Assembly: GCA_905221605.1 (NCBI GenBank)
Contig: CAJNDS010000047.1
Location: 265,001-307,500 of the forward strand
Length of the DNA stretch: 42,500 nucleotides
Reading direction: 5' to 3'
DNA from: Symbiodinium natans
Lineage: Eukaryota > Sar > Dinophyceae > Suessiales > Symbiodiniaceae
Below, in pieces: positions 18,656 through 27,225 of the stretch; positions within the stretch are counted from its first letter, which is position 1; each line of letters begins with the position of its first letter. A program made the position numbers and the translations under genes. The notes beneath the pieces are model-generated. The model had not been told where the DNA came from and searched no databases. It saw only the letters and a program-made list of their open reading frames with translations.

Positions 18656-18885
18656 CTGCCTTGCCGCGGTTTTGCAGACGTCAGGGCTTTTGAGGCCTAC
18701 AGGGTTTGGGGGGTTTAAGGTTTAGGGTTTGGGGTTGGGTTTGGGGTTTAGGGTTTAGGGTATGTTGGGCTGGGTTTTTGGGGCTTCGTAGGGTTTTGGG
18801 CCTAGGGCGTTAAAGCCTTTCGGGCTTTTATGGCTGGCAGGGTTTGGAAATTAGGCTTAGGGTTTTAGTACTTAGCCCTAAACCT

Positions 18886-19105
18886 AAACCCTAAACCCTA
18901 AACCCTAAACCCTAAACCCTAAACCCTAAACCCTAAACCCTTTAGGACATGAAGCGTTAAAAGGAGTCATGCGCATACTCGCCTGTGGGAGCCAAAGCCA
19001 AAACTGTCCCAAATCGCACACTAACCGGTCTAGGGTTTCGGGTTTAGGATTTAGAGTTTAAGGTTTAGGGTTTAGGGTTTAGGGTTAGGGCTTGGGGTCT
19101 AGGCG
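18886..19105. repeat. Arrays around exon 18949
   Basis: CCCTAAA at 18886-18945 ends 4 bases from the exon; TTTAGGG at 19030-19105. Confidence 0.92.
18949..18982 (-). CDS. Candidate exon (34 nt)
   Basis: It has one of the clearest acceptors (ttttggctttggctcccacag, of which the last 20 bases matter) and a GTCCTA donor. It encodes ASMRMTPFNAS, phase 0 to 1, linking 19362 to 18655. Confidence 0.47.
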
Positions 19106-19361
19106 ACACTCCTCCCTGATGTCTTTTTGGAGAAAACTGTGGTTTTGGAGCCCTGGGACACCAGGCACTCCACTCCTACACCCTATCAAACCCCCCAAGC
19201 CCCAGGAAGCTAAAACCCTGAATGCCAAAATGTCTTGAGCCCTGATTAAATTCGACTAGCCTTAACCCTCTAAACCCTCTAAGCCTCACAAAACCCCCTA
19301 CAATGAAACTCCGCAAACCCTATCTTATCCTATGAAGCCGAGACCCGCAACCTCTGCTTGC

Positions 19362-19417
19362 CTTCTTGGAGGCTAAAGAGATCGCGGCCAAGCGGTGCAG
19401 TGCCGTGATCAGGTTCA
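19362..19417 (-). CDS. Exon with the T-A-L-H-R-L-A motif
   Basis: The acceptor is ggctctccccaggcag and the donor is AAG|GCAAGC, a GC donor. It encodes NLITALHRLAAISLASKK, phase 1 to 0. N-x-x-T-A-x-H-R-x-A is typical of the first repeat of RAP/heptatricopeptide-type proteins in alveolates. The strongest family clue in this part of the window. Confidence 0.68.
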
Positions 19418-19436
19418 CTGCCTGGGGAGAGCCGCT

Positions 19437-19662
19437 GGTTTAGGGTTTAGGGTTTAGGGTTTAGGGTTTAGGGTTTAGGGTTTAGGGTTTAGGGTTTAGG
19501 GTTTAGGGTTTAGGGTTTAGCGGTTCGGACTTAGGGTCCATGTGCCTGAATAGGGAATCCTTTGGGCCTTAAAGTACTTTCTATATGAGGGCTTTGGGGC
19601 GCAAGTAGTGATAAGGTACATGGACCCTAAACCCTAAACCCTAAACCTTAAACCCTAGAGTG
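19437..19662. repeat. TTTAGGG array and short CCCTAAA array
   Basis: 12 perfect units at 19437-19522; 19623-19662 on the other strand. Confidence 0.93.
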
Positions 19663-19782
19663 CTGCTAAGGGCCGAGGGGTTCTGGTGATTCGGCTCGAC
19701 CCCGAGTCCTCCTCAGCCCGGCACCTTGAACCTTCGCCGTATTCAACCCAACAGCTGCTATTATTGGCTTTAAGGACCACCA

Positions 19783-19945
19783 CCCCCCCCCGCCCCCCCC
19801 CCCCCCCCAAAAAAAAAAAAAAAACAAAAATAAATAAATAAACACAATAGTAGTAATAATAATAATGACAATAATAGTAATGATAATAATGACAATAATA
19901 GTAATAATAATGACAATAATAGTAATAATTATATATATATATAGT
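19783..19945. repeat. C-run, A-run and AAT microsatellite
   Basis: C8GC17 then A16, then AAT/GAC/AGT triplets to 19940. Open frames here (CHYYYY-type) are repeat artefacts. Confidence 0.85.
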
Positions 19946-20079
19946 ACTAACATAAGATATTAATGTACATATGGCCATTTCCTAAAATAGGGGTACCCCT
20001 ACTAGTCCCCCAAATACCATAATCCTTATTTTAGGAGCCTCGAAAGGGTACGCCTATTTCGGCAACCCCCATTTTGTCG

Positions 20080-20350
20080 GGGGGAGGGGGGGGGGGGGGG
20101 GGATTCTTAAGAGATGAGAGACAATAACAACTACCCAATGTCTCAAGCGACTGCCTAAGAGTTCCTAGACCCAAGATTAATCTAGGAATAAAGGAACCAA
20201 CGAGGGTGCACTTTTGGTTTAAAGGGGGCAAAACGGGAACCTAAACCACCCAAAAAAGGAGATCAGGGCCTACTCTGGGTTTAGGGTTTAGGGTTTAGGG
20301 TTTAGGGTTTAGGGTTTAGGGTTAACGGTTTAGAGTCTAGGGTTTAGGGT
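20080..20350. repeat. G-run and TTTAGGG array
   Basis: G run at 20080-20102; array at 20277-20350. Confidence 0.87.
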
Positions 20351-20434
20351 CCTAAGAGCTATACAAGTTGAGGGAAGCCGGGATGTCGAGTTTGGCAATC
20401 CTAACCGCCACCCACAACCCTGCACCAGCTTAGC

Positions 20435-20471
20435 TGAAGACATTGAGCTGATCGAAGTTCTCGTCAACAAC
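20435..20471 (-). CDS. Exon, RAP/FASTK-like protein (37 nt)
   Basis: The acceptor is gctgccgaag and the donor is GCTAAG. It encodes VVDENFDQLNVF plus one base, phase 0 to 1. Joined to 19417 the leftover A and TG give Met. The opposite strand also reads well (LAEDIELIEVLVNNLR), but its codon endings fit less and it has no counterpart exons. Confidence 0.6.
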
Positions 20472-20839
20472 CTTCGGCAGCGGCTTGCCAGAGGAACTGC
20501 CGCTAGTGTTTAGGGTTTGAGGTGTCGAAATCCTGAGGCGATTCCCACTACATCAAAGTTCAAAACTGCCAGAACAGCTCCGTGGGGTCGTCAATTTGTT
20601 GGGCATGCTTGTGTTGATGTTTTTAATTGGGGTGGGGGACGGGAACTGCGTTCAAGGGATTGGGACTCCATGCTTTCACAAATCGACACGCGTCGAACCC
20701 TAATTTAAAGCAACACGTCGTGATACAGCAGGCCCGAAAACCCCCAATAGACCCTACAGTACCCTTTGTCACCAAGCCTCTAATCCTGGACCCGAGAGTC
20801 CCGAAACCCATGCCATGTACGCCCTAATGAGCCCCTCAA

Positions 20840-21150
20840 CGCTCAATAAACCCTCAACCCTAAACCCTAAAACCTAAATCCTAAACCCTTAGCCCTAAAC
20901 CCTAAAACCCTAAACTGCCCTAAGCCACCCCTTAGGGACACTACCTGCAGGATCCTCTCCGGCATGCCGGCATTGACGATCTGCTGGTTCAGCTGAACAT
21001 TGACCTGGCTCATGGGGCTCTGTGATAAGGGTTTAGGGTTTAGGGTTTAGGGTTTAGGGCCAGGGTTTAGGGTTAGGGTTTAGGGTTAGGGTTTAGGGTT
21101 TAGGGTTTGGGGTTTGGGGTTTAGGGTTTAGGGTTTAGGATTTAGGGGTA
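20840..21150. repeat. Arrays around exon 20945
   Basis: CCCTAAA words at 20840-20915; TTTAGGG at 21028-21150. Confidence 0.9.
20945..21019 (-). CDS. Exon, RAP/FASTK-like protein (25 codons)
   Basis: The acceptor is cccttatcacag and the donor is CAG|GTAGTG. It encodes SQVNVQLNQQIVNAGMPERI and LQ, phase 0 to 0. The P-E-x-I/V-L ending followed by V-V on the next exon resembles the helix that precedes the T-A-L-H-R motif in RAP-type proteins. Confidence 0.65.
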
Positions 21151-21256
21151 TGTAACCCAAGGTTCCCGAACACTCCCCTCTGCTCCCTAAAGCTCCCTAA
21201 GCTTCCCTAAGGCTCCCCAGGTACCTACCCCCCATGAATCCCCTCCCTTAAGAACC
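21145..21256. repeat. Dispersed repeat D, copy 2
   Basis: Second copy of the sequence at 653-769, same strand, about 80 percent alike by eye, directly after a TTTAGGG array. Confidence 0.6.
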
Positions 21257-21259
21257 CCA

Positions 21260-21740
21260 TAAGATTAGGGTGTACGGTGTGTCAGGTTTAGGGCCCGAGC
21301 TTAGGGTTCGCCTCCTTGTAGGGTTTACGGTTTTGGGCTTATAGGGTTTAAGGTTTACGTTTTCGGGCTTAGCACTTCGGGTTTCGGGTTGTGGAATTCA
21401 GGCTTTGGGTCTTTGGTTTTGGCCCTAAACCCTAAACCCTAAACCCTACACCTTATAACCCAAAACCCAAAACCCAAAACCCAAAACCCAAAACCCTAAA
21501 CCCTAAACCCTAAACCCTAAACCCAATCAACCTCTTCAAACCTAAACTGAAATGGAACTGGAGCCAGCGCGGCTCGATCCGGAGCAGGCGCCGGGGCAGA
21601 GCCAGAGCCTCTTGGGCTTTGGAAGGCTTTAGGGGCCGCAGCCCTTAGGCTTTAGGATTCAGGGTTTAGGGCTTAGGGTTGATTTAGGGTTTAGGGTTTA
21701 GGCTTTAGGGTTTAGGGTTTAAGGTTTAGGGCTTTATGAC
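21260..21740. repeat. Arrays around exon 21548
   Basis: TTTAGGG-like to 21420, CCCTAAA and CCCAAAA at 21424-21530, TTTAGGG at 21640-21740. Confidence 0.85.
21548..21608 (-). CDS. Candidate exon, donor GTTTAGG
   Basis: It follows aagcccaagag. Open in all three frames: SGSAPAPAPDRAALAPVPF looks best, while the frame ending ACSGSSRAGSSSIS fits the phases on both sides. Either way a low-complexity linker. Confidence 0.4.
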
Positions 21741-22103
21741 TTTGGGAACCGTAAGCCCTAAACCCTAGGCTTGGGATTAGAATGCCCGTTTCCGTCACAG
21801 GGCCGTTGAGGGTGGACTCTACGGTCCTTTTGGTCTAGGATGTTCCCGGTGGAAAGGGCGACAGTCGGTTTGCTAGGTTTGGGTTGAAGGCTTAGGGCTT
21901 GTCGAACTTCGGGTTTGGGGTTTGGATTTAGGGTTAGGGGTCTGGGGTTCGGGGTCTGGGATCTAGGGTTCGGGGTTCGGGGTTTGGGATTTGGGGTTTG
22001 GGGCATCGATGGTGGTTCGGGGTTTGACGCCTACACCCTAAAGAACGTTTCATAACCAGGGGTGGGCATCAAGGACCCAGTTTCCCTTGTTCAGGCTTAA
22101 GGC

Positions 22104-22306
22104 CTTATGTCAGGACGAAAAACATCCGCATCACCAAACTGTTGCCGCAGCTCTCTAACCAAAGCCAAATCGGCTTGCATCATTGCTACACGACCAGCAT
22201 GCCGTGCCAGGGCCGATGCCTCGACAAGCATCCGTTCCTGCGGGACTCGGGTGCCTCCTCCGGCTTCAGTTCCTTCAAGACCTCGCATCAAATCGCGGCG
22301 AAGGGG
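22104..22306 (-). CDS. Candidate exon, helical (67 codons)
   Basis: The acceptor is a good pyrimidine tract (cttgctctaccgcacag). It encodes an Ala/Arg/Leu-rich helical piece containing ASALARHAGRVAMMQADLAL and then VRELRQQFGDADVF, up to a GC donor. Phase 0 to 2, agreeing with the next exon. One of the longest exons in the window. Confidence 0.6.
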
Positions 22307-22353
22307 CTGTGCGGTAGAGCAAGATCGCACTCCACGAAGCTTGCCAAACACGC

Positions 22354-22508
22354 CGCTTGCTGGATGCTGTTGCCGCGCAAGCAGGGAATTTCGGACAGGG
22401 CTTGTGCTTGGGCAGCCTCCCAGTGCTCCAGTTTCCTGTAGGCCACAGCAGACAGTGTCTCCTTAACCCCCGTTGCTTTCGAGGCATTGGCCATCAAGGG
22501 CTTCTCGG
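22354..22508 (-). CDS. Candidate exon, helical (51 codons)
   Basis: The acceptor is gagccgctgcaag. It encodes VKETLSAVAYRKLEHWEAAQ and flanking residues, Ala/Gln/Glu-rich and probably alpha-helical. The proposed end is a GC donor after QQA, leaving a 47-base intron before the next exon. The frame runs 24 codons further before a stop, so that donor is inferred. Confidence 0.57.
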
Positions 22509-22534
22509 CTTGCAGCGGCTCCACGTCAGCGGAG

Positions 22535-22690
22535 TTTAGGGTTGAGGGCTTTGGGTTTAGGTTTAGGGTTTGGGGTTCAGGGCTTAATTAAGGTCTAGGG
22601 TTTATAAGGGGAGCGCTTAGGGTTTGGGGGGTTAGGCTCGGATCCGGGGTTCAGGGTGTAGGGTATGCTGGTGTAGGGTTTAGGGGCGTC
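22535..22690 (+). repeat. TTTAGGG-like words
   Basis: Loose array upstream of exon 22508. Confidence 0.75.
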
Positions 22691-22747
22691 CTGTGGAGTT
22701 TTCACGTCTTTTTCGCTGGGGGCTATGGGTGTTTACTGGGGGTACCC

Positions 22748-22942
22748 TTTTTTTTTTTGGGGGGGGGGGGGGGGTGGGCTAAGGGCTAAGGGCTAAGGGC
22801 TAAGGGCTAAGGGCTAAGGGCTAAGGGCTAAGGGCTAAGGGCTAAGGGCTAAGGGCTAAGGGCTAAGGGCTAAGGGCTAAGGCTGAGGGCTAAGGGCTAA
22901 GGCGGCTAAGGGCTAAGGGCTAAGGGCTAAGGGCTAAGGGCC
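22748..22942 (+). repeat. T/G run and GGGCTAA array
   Basis: T10 then G16 at 22748-22774, then about 22 units of GGGCTAA to 22942. Confidence 0.95.
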
Positions 22943-22980
22943 CCAAAATCACCAAAGAACCCCTAAACCTTAACCACAAA

Positions 22981-23235
22981 ACGTCTACACCCTCTACACC
23001 CTCTACACCCTCTACACCCTCTACACCCTCTAAACCCTCTAAACCCTCTAAACCCTCTAAACCCTCTAAACCCTCTAAACCCTCTAAACCCTCTAAACCC
23101 TCTAAACCCTCTAAACCCTCTAAACCCTCTAAACCCTCTAAACCTTCTAAACCCTCTAAACCCTCTAAACCCTCTAAACCCTCTAAACCTTCTAAACCCT
23201 CTAAACCCTCTAAACCCTCTAAACCCCTAAACCCA
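22981..23235 (-). repeat. CCCTCTAAA 9-mer array
   Basis: About 28 units of a 9-base word, the first five with CCCTCTACA. Translates as (LEG)n on the minus strand, with no coding meaning. Confidence 0.95.
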
Positions 23236-23289
23236 GGCAATGTGCCTTCAGAGCCCCGCCGTCGCAATTCAGTCTGACGGAAGCCAGGG

Positions 23290-23560
23290 TTCAGCGGTGT
23301 AGGGCTTTGAGGCTTTAGGATTTAGGGATGTAGTAGGGCTTTAAGGTTTTAGGGGTTTGGGGGCTAAGGTTTTAGGGGTTTAGGGGTTTAGGACTTAAGA
23401 CCTAAAACCCAAACCCCAAACCCTAAACCCTAAACTCTAAACCCTAAACTTCAGCATCGGCGTAAGCTTTCTTCAGCAGGAGGGGGGGGGGGGAGGACAG
23501 GGTTTAGGGTTTGGGGTTTTGGGGTTTTGGGGTTTAGGGTTTAGGGTTGGGTTTAGGGCA
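23290..23560. repeat. Short arrays and G run around microexon 23450
   Basis: TTTAGGG-like to 23400, CCCTAAA at 23402-23449, G run at 23482-23493, TTTAGGG at 23500-23560. Confidence 0.82.
23450..23470 (-). CDS. Candidate 21-nt microexon with telomere-word donor
   Basis: It follows ctcctgctgaag and encodes KAYADAE, ending exactly at GTTTAG. Confidence 0.37.
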
Positions 23561-23749
23561 CGTGAAGAATCTAGGAACGCCCCCCTTGTCAGTCTCTCTT
23601 TTGAGGCTGTCGGGTTGGGCTTGTGTTAAGGGGTACAAGGCGGGACCCCTGGAAGGGACCCTTCATCTTATTCACCAAAAAAACCCCTATGTATACCTTA
23701 TATCGTCCCTGTACACCTAAGTCGCCCTGGAAAATTCCCCTAGATAACC

Positions 23750-23784
23750 CTAAGGTCCCTTATAAGGGTCCCTCCTTTAGTCCC
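23750..23784. repeat. Short palindromic repeat G, copy 2
   Basis: AAGGTCCCTTATAAGGGTCC plus CTCCTTTAGT, identical to 16.4 kb over about 28 bases. Confidence 0.5.
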
Positions 23785-23854
23785 TCGGTTGTGGGGTGTT
23801 GGGCTTGCCCCGGCCTCCCCATGATGCCCATGATGCCTTTTGAAGCTTGACGTA

Positions 23855-24200
23855 AGCCCCTAAACCCTACAAACCTATAAACCCTGAACCCTGAAACTCT
23901 GAACCCTGAACCCTAAACCCTAAACCTGGTGGTTTCAGGAGTTAGCTGTTGACATAAGGCGTAGGGTGGTTGTTGTTGTGGGTCTAGGGGCTTTGGGTCT
24001 AGGGTTTAGGGGGAAGGTACGATGCAAGAGAAGCGGAACGCCCCACGCCCTGCACCTTAAACCTTGTGGCAGGATTCTGGGTTGGATTTTTGGGTTTAGG
24101 GTTTAGGGTTGGGATGTTCCCCCTTATACTAACAGTCCTCAATAGCAGGGTGAACATCCCAAGGTTTAGGGTTTAGGGTTTAGGGTTTAGGGTTTAGGGC
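23855..24200. repeat. CCCTAAA/CCCTGAA and TTTAGGG arrays
   Basis: 23855-23930; TTTAGGG at 24087-24112 and 24162-24200, on both sides of family A copy 4. Confidence 0.87.
24109..24162. mobile_element. MITE-like family A, copy 4, internally deleted
   Basis: Both ends are kept but most of the middle is lost (54 bp). Flanked on both sides by TTTAGGG, showing insertion inside an array. Confidence 0.7.
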
Positions 24201-24490
24201 GCTGTAGCAGCACTGTAGCAGCACTGTCGTGGCACTGTAGCGGACAGTTTGAGACTCCGGGTCTTCAGTCCTCCTTGTGGCGTGGCTCCGCTTGGCGGGC
24301 TTTTGCGATGCTCGTTGCCAGGCTTCCCCCGGGGTGCGTGCTCTCCGACGGTGTTGGGCCGGCCACCACTTGCATGGCCAAGCGCAGGGCCTTGGCCCGC
24401 GCTTTCGCACGCCAGCGGCGGCTTGTCCAGGTGCCGTCGGTGGCTCGGAGGTCTTGGATGTTTGCCTTTCATCCTTCGCTGCTTCCTTCG
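24200..24490 (-). CDS. Candidate exon region, Lys/Pro/Ala-rich
   Basis: The minus strand reads DERQTSKTSEPPTAPGQAAA in the frame that continues from 24845 (acceptor aaggaag or aagcag near 24476), and stays open to about 24200. Other frames are also long here (for example KANIQDLRATDGTWTSRRWR), as expected of GC-rich sequence. The composition suggests a disordered linker. Exact borders are unclear. Confidence 0.42.
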
Positions 24491-24669
24491 CAGCCTTTCA
24501 AGCAACGACGGCGGCGCCTTGACATTGAGCGTGTTAGGGCTTAGGGTTTTAGGGGCTCAGGTGCAGGGCTTCAGGGTTTAGGGCTGTAGGGTGGGTCGTT
24601 GTTCCCAATTATAGCGGTCGCCATACAGGTAGCTTTTCTTCGACAGATCGATGTGATTTTTATGCGCCA

Positions 24670-24672
<3 letters not shown>

Positions 24673-24700
<28 letters not shown>

Positions 24701-24703
24701 TAA

Positions 24704-24734
<31 letters not shown>

Positions 24735-24838
24735 GAGAGAGAGAGAGCCCTAAACCCTAAGCCCTAAGCCCTGTAAGCCCTAAGCCCTGAGCCCTAAGCC
24801 CTAAGCCCTAAACCCTAAACCCTAAACCCTAAACCCTC
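24673..24838. repeat. (GA)n microsatellite and CCCTAAG/CCCTAAA array
   Basis: GA to 24747, then CCCTAAG units passing into CCCTAAA. Confidence 0.93.
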
Positions 24839-24844
24839 AGGTGC

Positions 24845-24878
24845 CTTGGTGGCCACTCCCTGCTCGATCGAAGAATAC
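24845..24878 (-). CDS. Candidate exon, GC donor
   Basis: The acceptor is ttccgtcccagcag and the donor is GCACCT. It encodes VFFDRAGSGHQ, phase 0 to 1. Confidence 0.52.
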
Positions 24879-24970
24879 CTGCTGGGACGGAATCCACGCT
24901 TGAATTCTGTTTCGGTCTTGGGGGTTTAGGGCTTAGGGCTTAGGGTTTAGGGTTTAGGGATAAACCCTAC

Positions 24971-25042
24971 AGATCTCAAAAGCCCTCCCTTTCGAAGGGA
25001 GGGAGGCCTCAGCGGCAGATTAGGGCTCATGCTTCCAATCAG
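24971..25042 (-). CDS. Candidate exon (24 codons), donor GTAGGGTTT
   Basis: The acceptor is acggcatctgag. It encodes LIGSMSPNLPLRPPSLRKGG and LLRS and ends at a permuted telomere word. It contains a perfect 21-base palindrome around TTCGAA (about 24983-25003). Confidence 0.5.
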
Positions 25043-25123
25043 CTCAGATGCCGTAACATCGTAGGGTTTAGGGTTTGTAAGGGATTAGGATTTAGGGTTT
25101 AGGGTTGAGGGTTTAGGATTATT

Positions 25124-25231
25124 TCTTCTCTCTCTCCCTCTCTCCCTGTGTCTCTTGATCTGTTTCTATCCTGTTCTTTCTTTATATCTTTCTTTGATTC
25201 GTTCTTTCGTTCTTTCTTTTTTTTATATATT

Positions 25232-25270
<39 letters not shown>

Positions 25271-25285
25271 CCCTCCCTCTCTCGG
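25124..25285. repeat. (CT)n microsatellite
   Basis: CT and CTTT words, 160 bases. Confidence 0.93.
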
Positions 25286-25519
25286 GGTCCTGCCCTCCCC
25301 CGAATGCAAGGCACGTGGCACAGCAGGTGTAGGGTTTCGAAGGTCCAGGTTTGTACCCTAAACACCAAGCCCCTTTCGGAGGGTGTATAAGCACCCCTAA
25401 ACCTTAAACCATAAACCCTAAACCCTGAACCCCTAAACCCTGAAGCCCGAAGCCCTAAACCCTAAACCCTACTTCCTCATAACCTTAAACCCTCCAAAAA
25501 CCCATGGTACATATCACAC

Positions 25520-25551
25520 CCTCATGCCAGGACGAAGGTTGAGCGCATCGC
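25520..25551 (-). CDS. Candidate exon (phase 1 to 0)
   Basis: It follows cttgaaag and encodes DALNLRPGMR to a GTGTGA donor. Phase continues from 25770. Confidence 0.52.
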
Positions 25552-25606
25552 CTTTCAAGCTTTAAAAGCGCAGAATCCCAGCGGCAACGCGCACACTCCA
25601 AAACCA

Positions 25607-25768
25607 TCTAAACCCTAAACCCTAAACCCGAAACCCGAAACCCTAAACCCCAAACCCTAAACCCCAAACCCCAAACCCGAAACCCTAAACCCTAAACCCG
25701 AAACCCGAAACCCTAAACCCTAAACCCTAAACCCGAAACCCGAAACCCTAAACCCTAAACCCTAAACA
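25607..25768 (-). repeat. CCCTAAA/CCCGAAA array
   Basis: Reaches the edge of exon 25770. CCCGAAACCCGAAACCCTAAA recurs as a higher-order pattern. Confidence 0.93.
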
Positions 25769-25769
25769 C

Positions 25770-25842
25770 AGGCCCTTGAGGGTCTGGAGGCCCCGGGCTT
25801 CGACAAGAAGTTCCCGCCGCCGCCGAAGACCAGTGAAGGGCC
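25770..25842 (-). CDS. Candidate exon (phase 0 to 1), donor GTGTTTAGGG
   Basis: It starts after ttaaactag and encodes GPSLVFGGGGNFLSKPGASR and more. Its acceptor region is present again at 26012-26034, beyond a long TTTAGGG array. The donor lies at the edge of another array. Confidence 0.53.
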
Positions 25843-26034
25843 CTAGTTTAAGGCTTGGGGTTTAGGGTTTAGGGTTTAGGGTTTAGGGTTTAGGGTTTAG
25901 GGTTTAGGGTTTAGGGTTTAGGGTTTAGCGTTTAGGGTTTAGGGTTTAGGGTTTGGGGTTTGGGGTTTGGGGTTTGGGGTTTGGGGTTTAGGGCTTGGGT
26001 TGTAGGGTCTAGGCCCTAGTTTAAGGCTTGGGGT
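25839..26034. repeat. 23-bp direct repeat across a TTTAGGG/TTTGGGG array
   Basis: GGCCCTAGTTTAAGGCTTGG plus GGT occurs at 25839 and 26012. It covers the acceptor and first bases of the exon at 25770-25842. Confidence 0.8.
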
Positions 26035-26360
26035 GTAGGGGTTCAGGGTTTCGGCTTTGGGGTTGTGGGTCTAGGGTTTTGGGGTTTAGGGTGTAGGATT
26101 TGGGGTTTAGGGTTTAGGATTTGGGGTGTAGGGGTTCAGCGTTTAGGGTTTAGGGCTTGAGGTTTAGGGTTAGGGTTTAGGGTTAGGGGGGTGGGGTTTC
26201 GGGTGTTCAGGATTTGGGGGTTTAGGGTCTAGGATTAGGAGTTTAGGGTTTAGGGTTCGGGGATTAAAGCAGTGTAGGGTTGAGGGTGTGCGGTTAAGGA
26301 TGTGGGGTTCTGGGGTTCAGGGTTCAGGGTTTAGGGTTACGGATTAGGGTTTAGGGGTGG
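25854..26360 (+). repeat. Long TTTAGGG/TTTGGGG array
   Basis: Plain units to 25950, six TTTGGGG units to 25985, then increasingly diverged words. Confidence 0.93.
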
Positions 26361-26457
26361 AGCGGTTGGGGGCTTCCAGGGCTTATAACGGCCTCTCACA
26401 AAAGAGTGCCCTTTTTCTTGGCAAGAAGCCCTCTAAACGCCAAAGCACAAACCCAAA

Positions 26458-26609
26458 ACCCCTCGAACCTTAAATTGGCTTCTAACCGAAAATATAAGAA
26501 TTACGAGCCCTTCAATATTGGAGTAGCCTAGTCGGGTCCCCAACCCCTCGAACCTTGAAGTAGCTTCTAACCTAAGATATAAGAAACCCTTTAAGTAGCC
26601 TAGTCCGTT
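26458..26609. repeat. Diverged tandem duplication
   Basis: CCCCTCGAACCTT...GCTTCTAACC...ATATAAGAA...AGTAGCCTAGTC occurs twice, from 26458 and from 26545. Confidence 0.7.
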
Positions 26610-26960
26610 TTCGGGCTTAGGGCTCGGGCTTTTGGGATTACTAGAACCCTATGATAAACCCTAAACCCTAGACCCTAAGGGTTTTGGGGGACTACCAGTA
26701 TGGGGTTCTCTGTTTAGGGGACTCGCTTAGGGGTAGGGGCTCAGGGCTTTGGAGCTTCAGTAGATTTCTGGAACCGAGGTTCAGTCTAGGGTTCATGATG
26801 TTCGAGAGTTTTGGTGTAGGATCCAGGGTTCAGCGTTCGGGGTGCAGGGCTCAGGTTCAGGGTTTAGGGTTTAGGGTTTAAGGGTGAAGGGTTAAGGGTT
26901 TAAGTTAACAAGGGTTTAGGGTGTACCAAAAATGGTCAGGGGTCTAGGGGCTTAAGAGTT
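26610..26960 (+). repeat. Diverged TTTAGGG words
   Basis: GT-rich; no exon recognised between the tandem duplication and exon 26967. Confidence 0.6.
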
Positions 26961-26966
26961 CCAAAC

Positions 26967-27029
26967 GCGGTCTCGCGGACGCTGCCCCGGAGCTCCTGCT
27001 CCCCGGAGGAGGTCGGCGACTCGCTTGGT
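26967..27029 (-). CDS. Candidate exon (21 codons)
   Basis: The acceptor is ggagccctttgcag and the donor is GTTTGG. It encodes TKRVADLLRGAGAPGQRPRD plus Arg. Phase 0, agreeing with both neighbours. Confidence 0.57.
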
Positions 27030-27098
27030 CTGCAAAGGGCTCCAAGGGTTGAGGATTTTGGAGCTCATGTGGGTTTTAGGGTGGTTTTAGGGCTCCAA

Positions 27099-27225
27099 CT
27101 TGGAGGTTCAGGGTACTTATAACCCCAGTTCTAACTGTAAGCCTCCTGAGTCCTTTATAAGTCTGCTAAGGAGGTTATTAAGTAGACTGATAATTGGGGG
27201 GTATAAGTACCCATGAACCTCCAAG
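27099..27225. mobile_element. MITE-like element with GGAGGTTC ends
   Basis: 127 bp with long inverted ends: CTTGGAGGTTCAGGGTACTT at the left; the right end is its near-exact reverse complement. An inner palindromic part surrounds GTCCTTTATAAG. A single copy in this window. Confidence 0.65.

Larger units (their letters stand above)
1687..24490 (-). other. Minus-strand multi-exon gene region, RAP/FASTK-like helical repeat protein
   Basis: Overall locus for the exons listed separately between 24.5 kb and 1.7 kb. The coding signal is scattered in minus-strand exons of 15 to 200 bases separated by introns of about 45 to 2,200 bases full of TTTAGGG arrays. The motif N-x-x-x-x-W/Y-A/G/S-x-A/T occurs on separate exons at 16.7, 13.8, 10.8 and 8.3 kb, and F-x-P-Q-x-I/L at 17.6 and 11.9 kb. 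This pattern is known from RAP-domain, octatricopeptide and heptatricopeptide proteins, which act on organellar RNA. Whether this is one gene or several, and where it starts, cannot be told. The family call is inference from motifs; the exon layout is seen in sequence. Confidence 0.55.

Noticed and set aside
19655-19978. Minus-strand Tyr/Ile-rich frames
   Set aside because: AAT-type microsatellite plus homopolymers.
20425-20518. Plus-strand reading LAEDIELIEVLVNNLR
   Set aside because: Protein-like, but the minus strand supplies the piece that joins two RAP-type exons in phase.
22107-22466. Plus-strand open frames of 99-119 codons
   Set aside because: They are antisense to two helical minus-strand exons with better codon endings and splice signals.
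22779-23235. CRISPR-like array
   Set aside because: Tandem words of 7 and 9 bases without spacers.
22920-23267. Minus-strand (LEG)n open frame
   Set aside because: Translation of the CCCTCTAAA 9-mer array.
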